Source: Sedimentisphaerales bacterium
GTDB taxonomy: Bacteria > Planctomycetota > Phycisphaerae > Sedimentisphaerales > Anaerobacaceae
DNA: 41,904 bases
NCBI GenBank assembly: GCA_016931715.1
Contig: JAFGEF010000125.1
Location: forward strand, 1 to 41,904
Direction of reading: 5' to 3'
Below are positions 1 to 8,318 of the stretch, piece by piece; the stretch's first letter is position 1, and the number at the start of each line of letters is the position of its first letter. The translations under genes were made by a program, and so were the position numbers. A model generated the notes under the pieces. It was not told the DNA's origin and did not search any database. It saw only the letters and a list, made by a program, of their open reading frames with translations.

Positions 1-9
1 CACACTCTT

Positions 10-77
10 AAATCATAACATATTGATTCATATTAACTTGTGATTATTATAAGATATGGAAGGAGATAGGTCATTTG
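10..77. repeat. Left copy of 69-bp imperfect direct repeat
   Basis: This copy matches 10181-10249 at roughly 58 of 69 aligned positions with a single one-base gap; the last 17 bases (AGGAGATAGGTCATTTG) are identical. The two copies bracket the kinase/regulator/flavoenzyme cluster. Within each copy a -35/-10-like pair can be drawn (TTGATT, 16 bases, TATTAT at 23-50 here; TTGTAG, 16 bases, TATTAT in the other). The unit could be a duplicated promoter, a regulator site or an island boundary. A small inverted repeat, ATAGGT/ACCTAT (66-84), overlaps its end. Confidence 0.75.
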
Positions 78-352
78 AACCTATTACTAAAGTATGATGT
101 AAAATGTCATACGGGCATTGAAACTGTTTGCCAAATTTCCTTACAACTTAAAATGTTGATATTTAAAACACTTGTGAAGTTTGCATTTCTAAAAAACATG
201 GAGATAATGGCTTTATGAGTTGCAGTCGTCGAGCTAAATTTATGTTAAATTAAGAGTCTTGCAAAAATGGGATAATACATATATCATAAGTAAATCGCAA
301 TTGGTTTTATTAAAATAGTTTTATAATTCTCTTCTTTGTAACGAGCAAACAA
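78..352 (+). promoter_or_regulatory. Leader and candidate promoter of the kinase gene
   Basis: This non-coding stretch holds an inverted repeat GTATGA/TCATAC at 92-112 and, close to the kinase gene, a possible sigma-70-type promoter: TTGGTT at 301-306 and TATAAT at 322-327 with a short 15-base spacer. The predicted transcript would begin near 334, about 20 bases before the start codon. No clear Shine-Dalgarno sequence precedes the start. The two palindromes suggest a structured or protein-bound leader, but nothing shows which. Confidence 0.35.
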
Positions 353-1513
353 ATGGCAAATGAGAGACGGGCAAACAAACACTTAGGCGAAGCAACATCC
401 CGGGCGCTTAACGAACGAGTGAAAGAGTTAAGCTGCTTCTACCACATTAACCAGATTTTCGAGACCCTCAATATATCCCCGCACAACGTGTTCAATCATA
501 TTGTAGAGCTGATACCCCCTGCATGGCAATACCCGGAAATTGCATCAGCTCGTATTATCGTAGATGGACGGGAATATAAGACATCCAACTTCAGGGAAAG
601 TCGTCAAAGGCTATCAGTCGATGTAATTATAGATAACAAGATTAGAGGTGCTGTTGAAGTTGTTTATTCAGAGGAAAAATTGCTACCCGGAGACAAACCT
701 TTTTTGAAGGAGGAGCAGAACCTGCTGGAAGCAATCTCAAGACAGGTAGCATTTATTATTGAACGTCAGCAGGCTGAAGCAGAACGAGCGCAGCTTCAAA
801 AGCAGCTAATGCACGCAGATCGCCTCGCCACTATCGGGCAGCTGGCAGCCGGCGTTGCTCACGAGCTTAATGAGCCTCTAAGCAGTATTCTTGGTTTTGC
901 ACAACTCATACAGAAGAATCCGAAATTGCCTTCAGAAATTGTACATGATTTACAAAGGATTGTGACATCATCCCTCCATGCCAGAGAGATTATAAAAAAA
1001 CTCCTGTTGTTTGCACGCCAGACACCTACTTTCAAGGGACATACTAATCTTAACAACATCGTGTCGGAAGCGATAGGTCTTTTTGAACATCGTCTCGAAA
1101 GTGATGGAATTGAGCTTGTTTGTTCTTTATGTCCTTTTCCCCCCGAGCTTACAGCGGATGCCGGTCAACTGACACAGGTTATGGTTAACCTTATCGCAAA
1201 CGCGATTCAGGCTATGCCACAGGGTGGGAAAATTCACTTGAAAACAGATATTCAGGGTAAATACGTCTTTTGTGTTGTCGAAGACACGGGAGTAGGAATG
1301 ACAGAAGATGTGCTGGATCATCTTTTTGTACCATTTTTCACAACAAAAGAAATTAACGAGGGAACAGGTCTTGGCCTTCCTGTAGTACACGGAATCGTAA
1401 AATCACATGGAGGAACAATTCAAGTTAAAAGCAAATCCGGAAAGGGAACTAAATTCACTATTCGACTTCCGATTGAGCCAGCCATTACAAAGGGGAACAA
1501 AGAAAAATTATGA
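353..1513 (+). CDS. Sensor histidine kinase of an NtrB/NtrC-type pair
   Basis: This is a 386-residue soluble kinase. Residues about 20-140 form a GAF-like sensor region ending in a coiled linker. The HisKA dimerisation helix carries phospho-acceptor H170 in the H-E-L-N-E-P-L motif. The ATPase domain shows the N box around N279-N283, the G1 box D-T-G-V-G-M at 311-316 and the G2 box G-T-G-L-G-L at 337-342. No transmembrane segment is visible, so it should read a cytoplasmic signal. Its stop overlaps the start of the response regulator by four bases (ATGA), so the two are translationally coupled. The obvious downstream target is the sigma-54-dependent flavoenzyme operon, which would make this the sensor for that enzyme's substrate or for redox state. 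The signal itself cannot be read from the sequence. Confidence 0.93.
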   Translation: MANERRANKHLGEATSRALNERVKELSCFYHINQIFETLNISPHNVFNHIVELIPPAWQYPEIASARIIVDGREYKTSNFRESRQRLSVDVIIDNKIRGAVEVVYSEEKLLPGDKPFLKEEQNLLEAISRQVAFIIERQQAEAERAQLQKQLMHADRLATIGQLAAGVAHELNEPLSSILGFAQLIQKNPKLPSEIVHDLQRIVTSSLHAREIIKKLLLFARQTPTFKGHTNLNNIVSEAIGLFEHRLESDGIELVCSLCPFPPELTADAGQLTQVMVNLIANAIQAMPQGGKIHLKTDIQGKYVFCVVEDTGVGMTEDVLDHLFVPFFTTKEINEGTGLGLPVVHGIVKSHGGTIQVKSKSGKGTKFTIRLPIEPAITKGNKEKL

Positions 1514-2856
1514 ATTTACACGGCGAAAAAGAAACCATTCTTGTTGTGGATGATACACGTGACACACTGGATGTTCTACAGAGGAATTTAACCGCAGAAG
1601 GGTATATAACATACATAGCCCCAGGCGCAGAGGAGGCATTAAAAATAATTGAAGGAACGCCAGTTGACCTGGTCATTACAGACTTCAAGATGCCGAAAAT
1701 AAACGGAATTGATCTAATTCGACATATCAGGGAGAATTTCAAAAATACTGAAGTAATGATGATTACCGGATATGCGACTGTGGAGAATGCAGTTGAAGCA
1801 GTTAAAAATGGTGCGGATGAATATTTGCCAAAACCTTTCACAGACAGTGAGATTTTGTCTGCAGTTCGTCGGGTACTGGACAAATTAAAGATAAAACGCG
1901 AGTCATTAACGAAACCTGCTCAGAAACCAACAGGCACACATGGCCTTATTGGTAATTCGCAGGTAATGCAGAAGGTTTTCTCAACAATTCAAAAGGCATC
2001 GTTAACACCAGCTACAGTACTCATTACTGGTGAAAGCGGCAGTGGTAAGGAGCTTGTAGCCAGAGCCATTCATTACAACAGTAGTAGAGCAGCAGCCCCT
2101 TTTGTACCAGTTAATTGCGGCGGTATTCCGGAAAGTCTCCTCGAGAGTGAGCTTTTCGGATATGTCAAAGGAGCCTTTACAGGTGCATATGAGTCACGTG
2201 CAGGATTTTTTCAGACAGCCGATGGTGGAACAATTTTTCTGGATGAAATAGGCGAGACCAGCCTGGCTATGCAGGTAAAACTTATGCGGGTTCTCCAGGA
2301 AAAAGAAGTATATATGGTTGGTAATTCCCGTCCAAGGAAAGTTGATGTGAGAGTAATAGCCGCAACAAATAAAAACCTTCCCGGTCTAATTCAAAGCCGG
2401 ATGTTCCGCGAGGAATTGTATTATCGAATCAATGTCATCACAATTGAGGTACCGCCGCTGCGTGACAGGGGCAGCGATATTCTTCTTCTGGTGGAACATT
2501 TTGCCAAGAAATTCGCTGGAGAACTGGGCAGAGCTGTTCCGCGTTTTTCCGAAAAGGCTCTTGAGGCAATGAAGAACTACTCCTGGCCTGGCAATGTGAG
2601 AGAACTTGAAAATACAATTCAGCGAATCATTGTTATGAATGATGAGTCGATAGTAGAAGTTACTGACCTGCCTGCTTTTGCCCGTTTTTCAGTTACCCGA
2701 ATTAACAATCTGAACAGGACTCTTGCAGAAGTCGAGGCAGACCATATACGCAACGTTTTGGCAAGTGTCAGCGGCAATAAAACTCGAGCCGCGGAAATAC
2801 TCGGAATCGATAGAAAAACACTGCGTAAAAAGATGAATCATGCAAATCTTGACTAA
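1510..2856 (+). CDS. NtrC-family sigma-54 response regulator
   Basis: This is a 448-residue activator with three domains. The receiver (about 8-125) has acidic residues D14-D15, phospho-acceptor D58 and conserved K108. The AAA+ domain (about 145-385) has Walker A G-E-S-G-S-G-K-E at 174-181, an intact sigma-54-contact loop G-A-F-T-G-A at 221-226 and Walker B F-L-D-E at 243-246. The Fis-type helix-turn-helix lies at about 420-443. All active residues are present, so it should be a phosphorylation-controlled activator of sigma-54 RNA polymerase. It is co-transcribed with the kinase. A consensus sigma-54 promoter lies 210 bases downstream, with a palindrome in the usual enhancer position, so it very likely controls the next five genes. 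Confidence 0.95.
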   Translation: MNLHGEKETILVVDDTRDTLDVLQRNLTAEGYITYIAPGAEEALKIIEGTPVDLVITDFKMPKINGIDLIRHIRENFKNTEVMMITGYATVENAVEAVKNGADEYLPKPFTDSEILSAVRRVLDKLKIKRESLTKPAQKPTGTHGLIGNSQVMQKVFSTIQKASLTPATVLITGESGSGKELVARAIHYNSSRAAAPFVPVNCGGIPESLLESELFGYVKGAFTGAYESRAGFFQTADGGTIFLDEIGETSLAMQVKLMRVLQEKEVYMVGNSRPRKVDVRVIAATNKNLPGLIQSRMFREELYYRINVITIEVPPLRDRGSDILLLVEHFAKKFAGELGRAVPRFSEKALEAMKNYSWPGNVRELENTIQRIIVMNDESIVEVTDLPAFARFSVTRINNLNRTLAEVEADHIRNVLASVSGNKTRAAEILGIDRKTLRKKMNHANLD

Positions 2857-2909
2857 AGTTTTGTTAATTTAGAAAGCAAATATAATAATCCACAAGTCAT
2901 TATAATTGC

Positions 2910-2943
2910 GGGGAATTTCTCCCCAACGGCCATATTCTCCCCA
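2910..2943. promoter_or_regulatory. Candidate enhancer site for the NtrC-type regulator
   Basis: A 15-base palindrome, GGGGA-ATTTC-TCCCC at 2910-2924, is followed by a repeat of its right half (TTCTCCCCA at 2917-2925 and again at 2935-2943, 18 bases apart). It lies about 150 bases upstream of the sigma-54 promoter, the usual distance for an upstream activator site. Binding by the adjacent regulator is inferred. Confidence 0.5.
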
Positions 2944-3065
2944 CCAAAAACAAGTTTTTTGCTGCAGTAAGATTAAGCATATCCTTCTTTTAAAAATAAT
3001 ATAACTACTTGTGATATCTGAAGTTATAGTAAGCTTTTGATGAAAAACGAAGATTTTCCAACAAA

Positions 3066-3081
3066 TGGCATATTCATTGCT
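3066..3081 (+). promoter_or_regulatory. Sigma-54 promoter of the flavoenzyme operon
   Basis: TGGCATATTCATTGCT has the invariant -24 GG and -12 GC separated by exactly ten bases, and otherwise matches the TGGCAC-N5-TTGCA consensus closely. Transcription should start near 3092-3094, leaving a leader of about 80 bases before the first gene at 3175. Confidence 0.85.
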
Positions 3082-3174
3082 GAATATTTCAATATAGGTT
3101 GATGGTAAAGAAAGCTCATGATCGCTGCAGGATATAATCCATACGGCACACAGAAAGAAAGGCAGGATTATAAT

Positions 3175-3450
3175 ATGGCAATGGAAGACAAATCTTTAGG
3201 TCTCTGCTTTACATGTAACAGCAAAGAAATATGTACTCAACGCAAAGGTATCAAATTTCCTGTTTTATTCTGTGAGGAGTTTGAAAATTTAACCTCATAT
3301 CGAACAAAAGTGCCTGTCAAATTAGTACTAATCCCGGATATGCCCGAGGAAGACAACAGCATGGGATTATGTTTAAATTGCAGCAATCGTAACTCATGCA
3401 TGTTGCGTAATTCGCCAGGAGGGATATGGCACTGTGAGGAGTATTGTTAA
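3175..3450 (+). CDS. Small protein with two CxxCx5C...C motifs, unknown function
   Basis: This is a 91-residue protein built of two similar halves. Half one has C11, C14, C20 and C33; half two has C66, C69, C75 and C87, plus a final C91. Both halves read G-L-C-x2-C-x5-C and end in C-E-E. The pattern should hold a metal or a small iron-sulfur cluster per half. The start at 3175 is preferred over 3118 because AGGA sits seven bases upstream and the first motif starts right after it. It is the first gene of the sigma-54 operon that encodes the NuoE/NuoF-GltD/ferredoxin/FMN enzyme, so it may be a small electron carrier, an assembly factor or a redox-sensing accessory. I do not recognise a named family. 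Confidence 0.75.
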   Translation: MAMEDKSLGLCFTCNSKEICTQRKGIKFPVLFCEEFENLTSYRTKVPVKLVLIPDMPEEDNSMGLCLNCSNRNSCMLRNSPGGIWHCEEYC

Positions 3451-3499
3451 AAGAACCTGATTGCTATACCAATTAATATTATTTATTAAAGAGATTTCA

Positions 3500-4372
3500 A
3501 TGGATGAGCAAATTATTGAGAAAGTTGTAATTGAACATCGAGATTCACTTGGAGGCATACTGTCAATTCTTACTGAAATACAGTCAAAATTCGGATATCT
3601 TCCACAGGATGCTTTGCGCCAGGTGGCAAAAAAGACAGATTCCTCCCTTACTGATATTTATGCGGTAGCTACATTTTATAAGGCTTTCAGTCTTAAACCG
3701 AGAGGAAAGCATCTCGTGTCAGTATGTCTCGGAACGGCTTGTCACGTTCGTGGAGCACCAAAAATTGCAGACGAGTTCAGCCGACAGTTAGGAATTAAAT
3801 CAGGTGAAACAACTCGTGACAAGGAATTTTCTTTTGAAACCGTAAACTGTCTGGGAGCCTGTGCTCTGGGGCCTACTGTTGTTGTTGATAATCATTATTT
3901 CAGCCATGTCACTACCGCCAAAGTACAGCATATTATAGAACAGGCTCGTAAAGGATTCCAGCAATCAGATCCGCGTACAGACCATCGTATATTTAAAATT
4001 CAGGTCAACTGCCCAGTATGCAATCATACCTTAATGGACAACGAGCACGAAATTGACGGTGCTGCTTCCATTAAACTTGCTGCATCTTCTTCTGGCAAAA
4101 AAGGCACAATACGTCTTTCCAGCCTGTATGGAAGCAGCAGTACGGATTCTGACGGAGATTTTCCGAAAGGCAATGTGATATCAATATTCTGTCCATATTG
4201 CCGGGAGGAATTACCAAGTGAGTTGATTTGTCCTGAATGCGGAGCAAACATGGCGATGATGACCGCAGGCAAATATGCCACTTTTCATATCTGTTCAAGA
4301 TACGGATGTCTCGGACATATGCTTGATATTACCTCACAAACTCAAGACTCTCTAAAAGAGATGAAGGGATAA
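3500..4372 (+). CDS. NuoE/HydC-like [2Fe-2S] subunit with zinc-ribbon C-terminal extension
   Basis: Residues 1-155 form a 24-kDa complex I subunit fold: a helical N-terminus and a thioredoxin-like domain with the [2Fe-2S] ligands C76, C81, C117 and C121 (C-x4-C and C-x3-C). This normally passes electrons between the NuoF flavin module and partner proteins. NuoE proteins usually stop near residue 160. Here about 130 further residues follow, with four cysteine pairs: C171/C174, C231/C234, C244/C247 and C265/C270. These look like two zinc ribbons separated by a serine-rich segment. The start at 3500 begins the helical domain directly and avoids a hydrophobic, poorly conserved-looking lead from 3461. 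It is followed after seven bases by the NuoF-GltD gene. Confidence 0.9.
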   Translation: MDEQIIEKVVIEHRDSLGGILSILTEIQSKFGYLPQDALRQVAKKTDSSLTDIYAVATFYKAFSLKPRGKHLVSVCLGTACHVRGAPKIADEFSRQLGIKSGETTRDKEFSFETVNCLGACALGPTVVVDNHYFSHVTTAKVQHIIEQARKGFQQSDPRTDHRIFKIQVNCPVCNHTLMDNEHEIDGAASIKLAASSSGKKGTIRLSSLYGSSSTDSDGDFPKGNVISIFCPYCREELPSELICPECGANMAMMTAGKYATFHICSRYGCLGHMLDITSQTQDSLKEMKG

Positions 4373-4379
4373 AATAATA

Positions 4380-7300
4380 ATGAATATTATGAAATCCACG
4401 GCTGATTTCGATGAATTCTGCAAAACAATCAAAGGTGAAAACAAAAATGGTAAACCCTGTCTTGTAATTTGTGCCGGCACAGGCGGACAAGCCAGCGGCT
4501 CAAATGATATTATTCGCATCATAAAAAAGCTGATACTCGAAAAAAATCTTGCCGACCGCCTTTCTTTGAGAATAACAGGGTGTCTTGGATTTTGTGAAAT
4601 GGATCCATTCATTCTTGTCGAGCCGCAACATGCGGTTTATCCAAAGCTTGAAATGAAAAATGTTCCTCTGATTATCGATGCAGTAATAAAAGGAGAAACT
4701 GTTGAGGAATTGCTTTACCGAGAGCCTGGCACAACAAGAAAATGCAATAGCCAGGATGAAATTCCGTTTTTCAAAGGCCAGAAGAGGCTCATACTCGGCA
4801 ACAACCAGAGAATTGATCCTATAAGAATCGTGGACTACATAAAAGTCGGGGGATATTCGGCTCTTCTCAAGATACTTAAAAATCAGAATCCAAAATGGAT
4901 TATTGAGGAGGTGAAAAAATCAGGCTTACGCGGCCGCGGTGGTGCAGGCTTCCCCACAGGTAAAAAATGGGAATTTGCAAGCAAAGCCGGAAACGGTTCC
5001 GGGAAGAAATTCGTAGTTTGCAACGCAGACGAAGGAGATCCTGGCGCATATATGGACCGTAGTTTGCTCGAAGGCAATCCTCACGCTATTATTGAGGGCA
5101 TGATAATTGCGGCCATAGCCATAGGAGCTGCAAATGGAATTATTTACGTACGGACAGAATATCCCCTTGCGATAAAACATTCTCTTCTTGCTCTTCGCCA
5201 GGCACGCAGTTTCGGTCTGCTCGGGGATAATATTCTCGGCAGCGGAATAAAATTCGATATTGATATAGTTCGAGGAGCAGGAGCCTTCGTATGTGGAGAA
5301 GAGACAGCTTTGATTAAATCCATCGAAGGCCGTATGGGAGAGCCGCGACAAAGACCGCCTTATCCTATTTCCAAAGGAATTTATGGTTTTCCAACATGCA
5401 TTAATAACGTCGAAACACTCGCCAACGTTCCTTTTATTATCCGAAATGGCGGGGATGAGTTCTCTAAAATAGGTATAGAAAACAACACTGGAACCAAGAT
5501 TTTCTCACTGGTCGGAAAAATCCGCAATACCGGACTTGTTGAAGTTCCACTTGGGACACCGTTAAAAGAAGTGGTTTACGAAATTGGCGGAGGCGCAATC
5601 GGAAAAAAGCGTGTAAAAGCAGTGCAAACAGGCGGTCCGTCAGGCGGATGTATCCCGGCATCAATGTTCGACCTTCCTATCAGTTATGACAGCCTGACCA
5701 AAGCAGGCTCGATAATGGGCTCAGGCGGTATGATTGTAATGGACGAGAACACATGCATGGTGGACGTTGCAAAATATTTTATGAATTTTCTTAAAGATGA
5801 ATCATGCGGCAAGTGCTTTACATGCCGCAAAGGCACACAAAGAATGCATGAGATTCTTGAAGATATCACTCTCGGCAAAGGAACACCGGAACATCTAAAG
5901 CTGCTTGAGGAATTGGCCTGTGTTGTGAAGGATACAACAATGTGCGGCCTTGGTCAGTCAGCACCGAATCCTGTCTTGAGCACGCTAAAATATTTTCGTG
6001 AGGAATATCGCAGGCATATTGAAGAAAAAAGATGTGATGCTTTTGTCTGCAAAAATCTTGTCGGTGCACCATGTCAGGCCGCATGTCCGGTCGATACAGA
6101 ACCATGGCGATATGTGGCCTATATTGAAAAAGGACAGTATGAACAGGCATATCAGATTATCCGCCAGGCGAATCCTCTTCCTGCCATCAGTGCCCGTGTT
6201 TGTGACCGAAAATGTGAACATCGATGCAATCTCGGCGTCAGCGGAGGACAATCCATAGCAATACGTCCATTGAAAAGATTCATAACTGACCGAGTTAATC
6301 CTGATGTATATAAACAAACAATAAATAAAAATGATACCAAAAACACAGGAAAAGTCGCGGTTGTGGGTGCCGGTCCGGCAGGCTTGACGGCGGCTCACTG
6401 CCTTTCTCTTTTTGGTCATAAAGTTACCATCTTTGATTCGGAAGATAAACCGGGAGGCATGCTTGCATCCTCACTGCCGGCATATAGATTGCCCAGAAAA
6501 ATTGTCGAAAAAGAAATCGCATCATTAATGAACGAGAATATCACTTTACAAAAAGGTCTTACGCTGGGAAAAGACATGAACCTCAAAGCACTCATGACAG
6601 ATGGTTTCAAAGCCGTATTTCTCGCTATGGGCGCACATGAAAGCTGGCCGCTTGACCTTGAAGGTGAAAACGTGGAAGGGGTATATCCTTCAATAAAATT
6701 CCTGAAGGATTTTAATATGAGAGGCGAACAGCTTGCGCGAGGCCATGTGGGTATTGTAGGAGGTGGAAACTCAGCGGTAGATGCCGCGAGAGTGGCATTG
6801 CGACAAAAGGAAGTTACCAGTGTCACGCTGCTGTACAGACGCACACGCGATGAAATGCCTGCTTATGAAGAGGAAGTTGAAGCCGCACTGGAGGAAGGTG
6901 TAAAAATTGAAACACTTGTTTCGCCGGTTAAGATTCATGTGCGCCTGGAAGAAATTGAAGCCGCGATAAGAGAGGGAGTGGAGCTCGAAACACTTGTTTC
7001 TCCTATTCGCATATTTTCACGCGAAGGCAGGCTGACAGCTATCGAGTGCATTCGTAACCGTCTCGGTGAGCCTGATGTTACAGGAAGAAGAAAACCTGTC
7101 CCTGTGCCGGGTACCGAGTTTAAGCTAACTCTTGATACATTGATAGTTGCCATAGGAGAACGTCCTCAAAGTCAGTGTCTTGCTTCAATGGGTTTGGAAA
7201 TTGACAAGGGAGGAAGAGTTAAAGTCAATCCCCATACACTTGAAACTAACATCAAAGGAGTTTTTGCCGGTGGTGACCTTGTGACAGGTCCAAATACTGT

Positions 7301-7628
7301 CATAGATGCAATTGCGGCCGGCAAAAAAGCTTCACGAATCATAGACAGATATTTGCGAGGTGAGCCGCTCGCAGAGCCGCCCGGCTTGAAATTACCGACC
7401 GTATTTGTTGAGCCGGCCGCTGTCAGCGATGAAGAAATGGAAAGTGCAACACGAGCAGTGCCGCCCGTACTGCCGGTTAAGGCAAGAAAAAAGAACTTCA
7501 ATGAGGTAGAAGCATCATTGTCCGAAGAGCAGGCCAGGCGCGAGGCACGGCGATGCCTGAGATGTGACTTGGCATTTACACAGGATTGTAACAGGCAGCC
7601 AGAAACTATCGGAGACAAAAAGTTATGA
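4380..7628 (+). CDS. NuoF-GltD fusion flavoprotein (NAD(P)H-oxidising core)
   Basis: This 1082-residue fusion joins two flavin dehydrogenases. Residues 25-115 are a thioredoxin-like ferredoxin domain keeping C31, C68 and C72 but with glycine at 36 where the fourth ligand is expected. Residues about 140-545 are NuoF: the G-R-G-G-A-G-F NAD/FMN loop at 185-191, an SLBB region, and [4Fe-4S] ligands C476, C479, C482 and C522. Residues about 555-1080 resemble the glutamate synthase small subunit/NfnB: cysteines C557, C565, C569, C608, C612 and C616, an FAD fold V-G-A-G-P-A-G at 662-668, and an NAD(P) fold G-I-V-G-G-G at 791-796. A 26-residue tandem duplication occupies 832-883. HydB-type subunits of bifurcating hydrogenases lack this GltD half. 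It overlaps the next gene by four bases. The fusion suggests two pyridine-nucleotide sites, consistent with electron bifurcation or transhydrogenation. Confidence 0.93.
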   Translation: MNIMKSTADFDEFCKTIKGENKNGKPCLVICAGTGGQASGSNDIIRIIKKLILEKNLADRLSLRITGCLGFCEMDPFILVEPQHAVYPKLEMKNVPLIIDAVIKGETVEELLYREPGTTRKCNSQDEIPFFKGQKRLILGNNQRIDPIRIVDYIKVGGYSALLKILKNQNPKWIIEEVKKSGLRGRGGAGFPTGKKWEFASKAGNGSGKKFVVCNADEGDPGAYMDRSLLEGNPHAIIEGMIIAAIAIGAANGIIYVRTEYPLAIKHSLLALRQARSFGLLGDNILGSGIKFDIDIVRGAGAFVCGEETALIKSIEGRMGEPRQRPPYPISKGIYGFPTCINNVETLANVPFIIRNGGDEFSKIGIENNTGTKIFSLVGKIRNTGLVEVPLGTPLKEVVYEIGGGAIGKKRVKAVQTGGPSGGCIPASMFDLPISYDSLTKAGSIMGSGGMIVMDENTCMVDVAKYFMNFLKDESCGKCFTCRKGTQRMHEILEDITLGKGTPEHLKLLEELACVVKDTTMCGLGQSAPNPVLSTLKYFREEYRRHIEEKRCDAFVCKNLVGAPCQAACPVDTEPWRYVAYIEKGQYEQAYQIIRQANPLPAISARVCDRKCEHRCNLGVSGGQSIAIRPLKRFITDRVNPDVYKQTINKNDTKNTGKVAVVGAGPAGLTAAHCLSLFGHKVTIFDSEDKPGGMLASSLPAYRLPRKIVEKEIASLMNENITLQKGLTLGKDMNLKALMTDGFKAVFLAMGAHESWPLDLEGENVEGVYPSIKFLKDFNMRGEQLARGHVGIVGGGNSAVDAARVALRQKEVTSVTLLYRRTRDEMPAYEEEVEAALEEGVKIETLVSPVKIHVRLEEIEAAIREGVELETLVSPIRIFSREGRLTAIECIRNRLGEPDVTGRRKPVPVPGTEFKLTLDTLIVAIGERPQSQCLASMGLEIDKGGRVKVNPHTLETNIKGVFAGGDLVTGPNTVIDAIAAGKKASRIIDRYLRGEPLAEPPGLKLPTVFVEPAAVSDEEMESATRAVPPVLPVKARKKNFNEVEASLSEEQARREARRCLRCDLAFTQDCNRQPETIGDKKL
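6873..7028 (+). repeat. 78-bp imperfect in-frame tandem duplication
   Basis: Two copies, 6873-6950 and 6951-7028, each encode 26 residues. They share the pattern E-[VI]-E-A-A-x2-E-G-V-x2-E-T-L-V-S-P-[VI]-[KR]-I. Members of the GltD family have one such segment between the NAD(P) loop and the next strand. The copies have diverged at the DNA level, so the event is not recent, and the frame is kept. Confidence 0.9.
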
Positions 7629-8302
7629 TAACATTAACAATCAATGGTTTAGAAGTATCCGTAGAAGAAGGTACAACAATTCTTGAAGCAGCAGAATTTC
7701 TCGGTTTTCCAATCCCGACATTATGTCACATGGAAGGATTAACACCTTATGGGGCATGCCGGTTGTGCGTTGTTGAGATTGGTGAAGGTCCGGGAGCCAA
7801 ACTTGTATCATCCTGCACTTACCGGGCGGAACAGGGACTTAAGGTACGTACTTCCTCAGCGCGTGTGATGAAAGCAAGAGCGATGATTATCGAACTTCTG
7901 CTTGCATCCTGTCCGCAATCTAAAATTATACAGGACCTTGCTTCGAAATACGAGATAAGACAACAGCGATTCAGGCAGGAATATGAAGACTGCATACTAT
8001 GCGGAAGATGTGTGCGGATGTGTGAAGAACAGATGATGGCAAAAGCCATCGGCTTTAGAGGAAGAGGACAAAATCGCAGCATTGGAACACCGTTCGATAT
8101 ACCATCGGACGTATGCCGACAATGCGGCGGGTGCATTTATGTTTGTCCGGCCTGTACGCTTCGATGTACATATACGGAACCGGAAAAAGCTATATGCGGC
8201 GGCTGTGCGAATATCAGCCCCCCTTGCATTCAAAAAGATTCGTTTAATGATTTAATGTGCTACATGGACCCATGCGTTGCATGTGAGATAAAAAAACAAT
8301 AA
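7625..8302 (+). CDS. HoxU/HydA-N-like ferredoxin subunit ([2Fe-2S] + two [4Fe-4S])
   Basis: This 225-residue iron-sulfur protein matches the N-terminal part of NuoG/HydA and the diaphorase subunit HoxU. A plant-type [2Fe-2S] site uses C34, C45, C48 and C64. Two [4Fe-4S] motifs follow: C123-C126-C129-C133 and C164-C167-C170-C174. The tail has seven more cysteines between 177 and 220, including C191-x2-C194 and C217-x2-C220, which could bind another cluster or zinc. There is no H-cluster domain and no molybdopterin domain, so it is a pure electron wire. It overlaps the NuoF-GltD gene by four bases and is followed after 16 bases by the FMN protein. It would link the flavin core to ferredoxin or to that FMN protein. 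Confidence 0.9.
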   Translation: MITLTINGLEVSVEEGTTILEAAEFLGFPIPTLCHMEGLTPYGACRLCVVEIGEGPGAKLVSSCTYRAEQGLKVRTSSARVMKARAMIIELLLASCPQSKIIQDLASKYEIRQQRFRQEYEDCILCGRCVRMCEEQMMAKAIGFRGRGQNRSIGTPFDIPSDVCRQCGGCIYVCPACTLRCTYTEPEKAICGGCANISPPCIQKDSFNDLMCYMDPCVACEIKKQ

Positions 8303-8318
8303 AAAAGGAGAAAATACT

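Noticed and set aside
208..224. Sigma-54-like TGGC...TTGCA before the kinase gene
   Set aside because: GG and GC are eleven bases apart instead of ten, and the downstream distance to the gene is long.
4926..5351. Long minus-strand frame inside the NuoF-GltD gene
   Set aside because: Fully overlapped by a strongly conserved coding sequence on the other strand, with no ribosome site.
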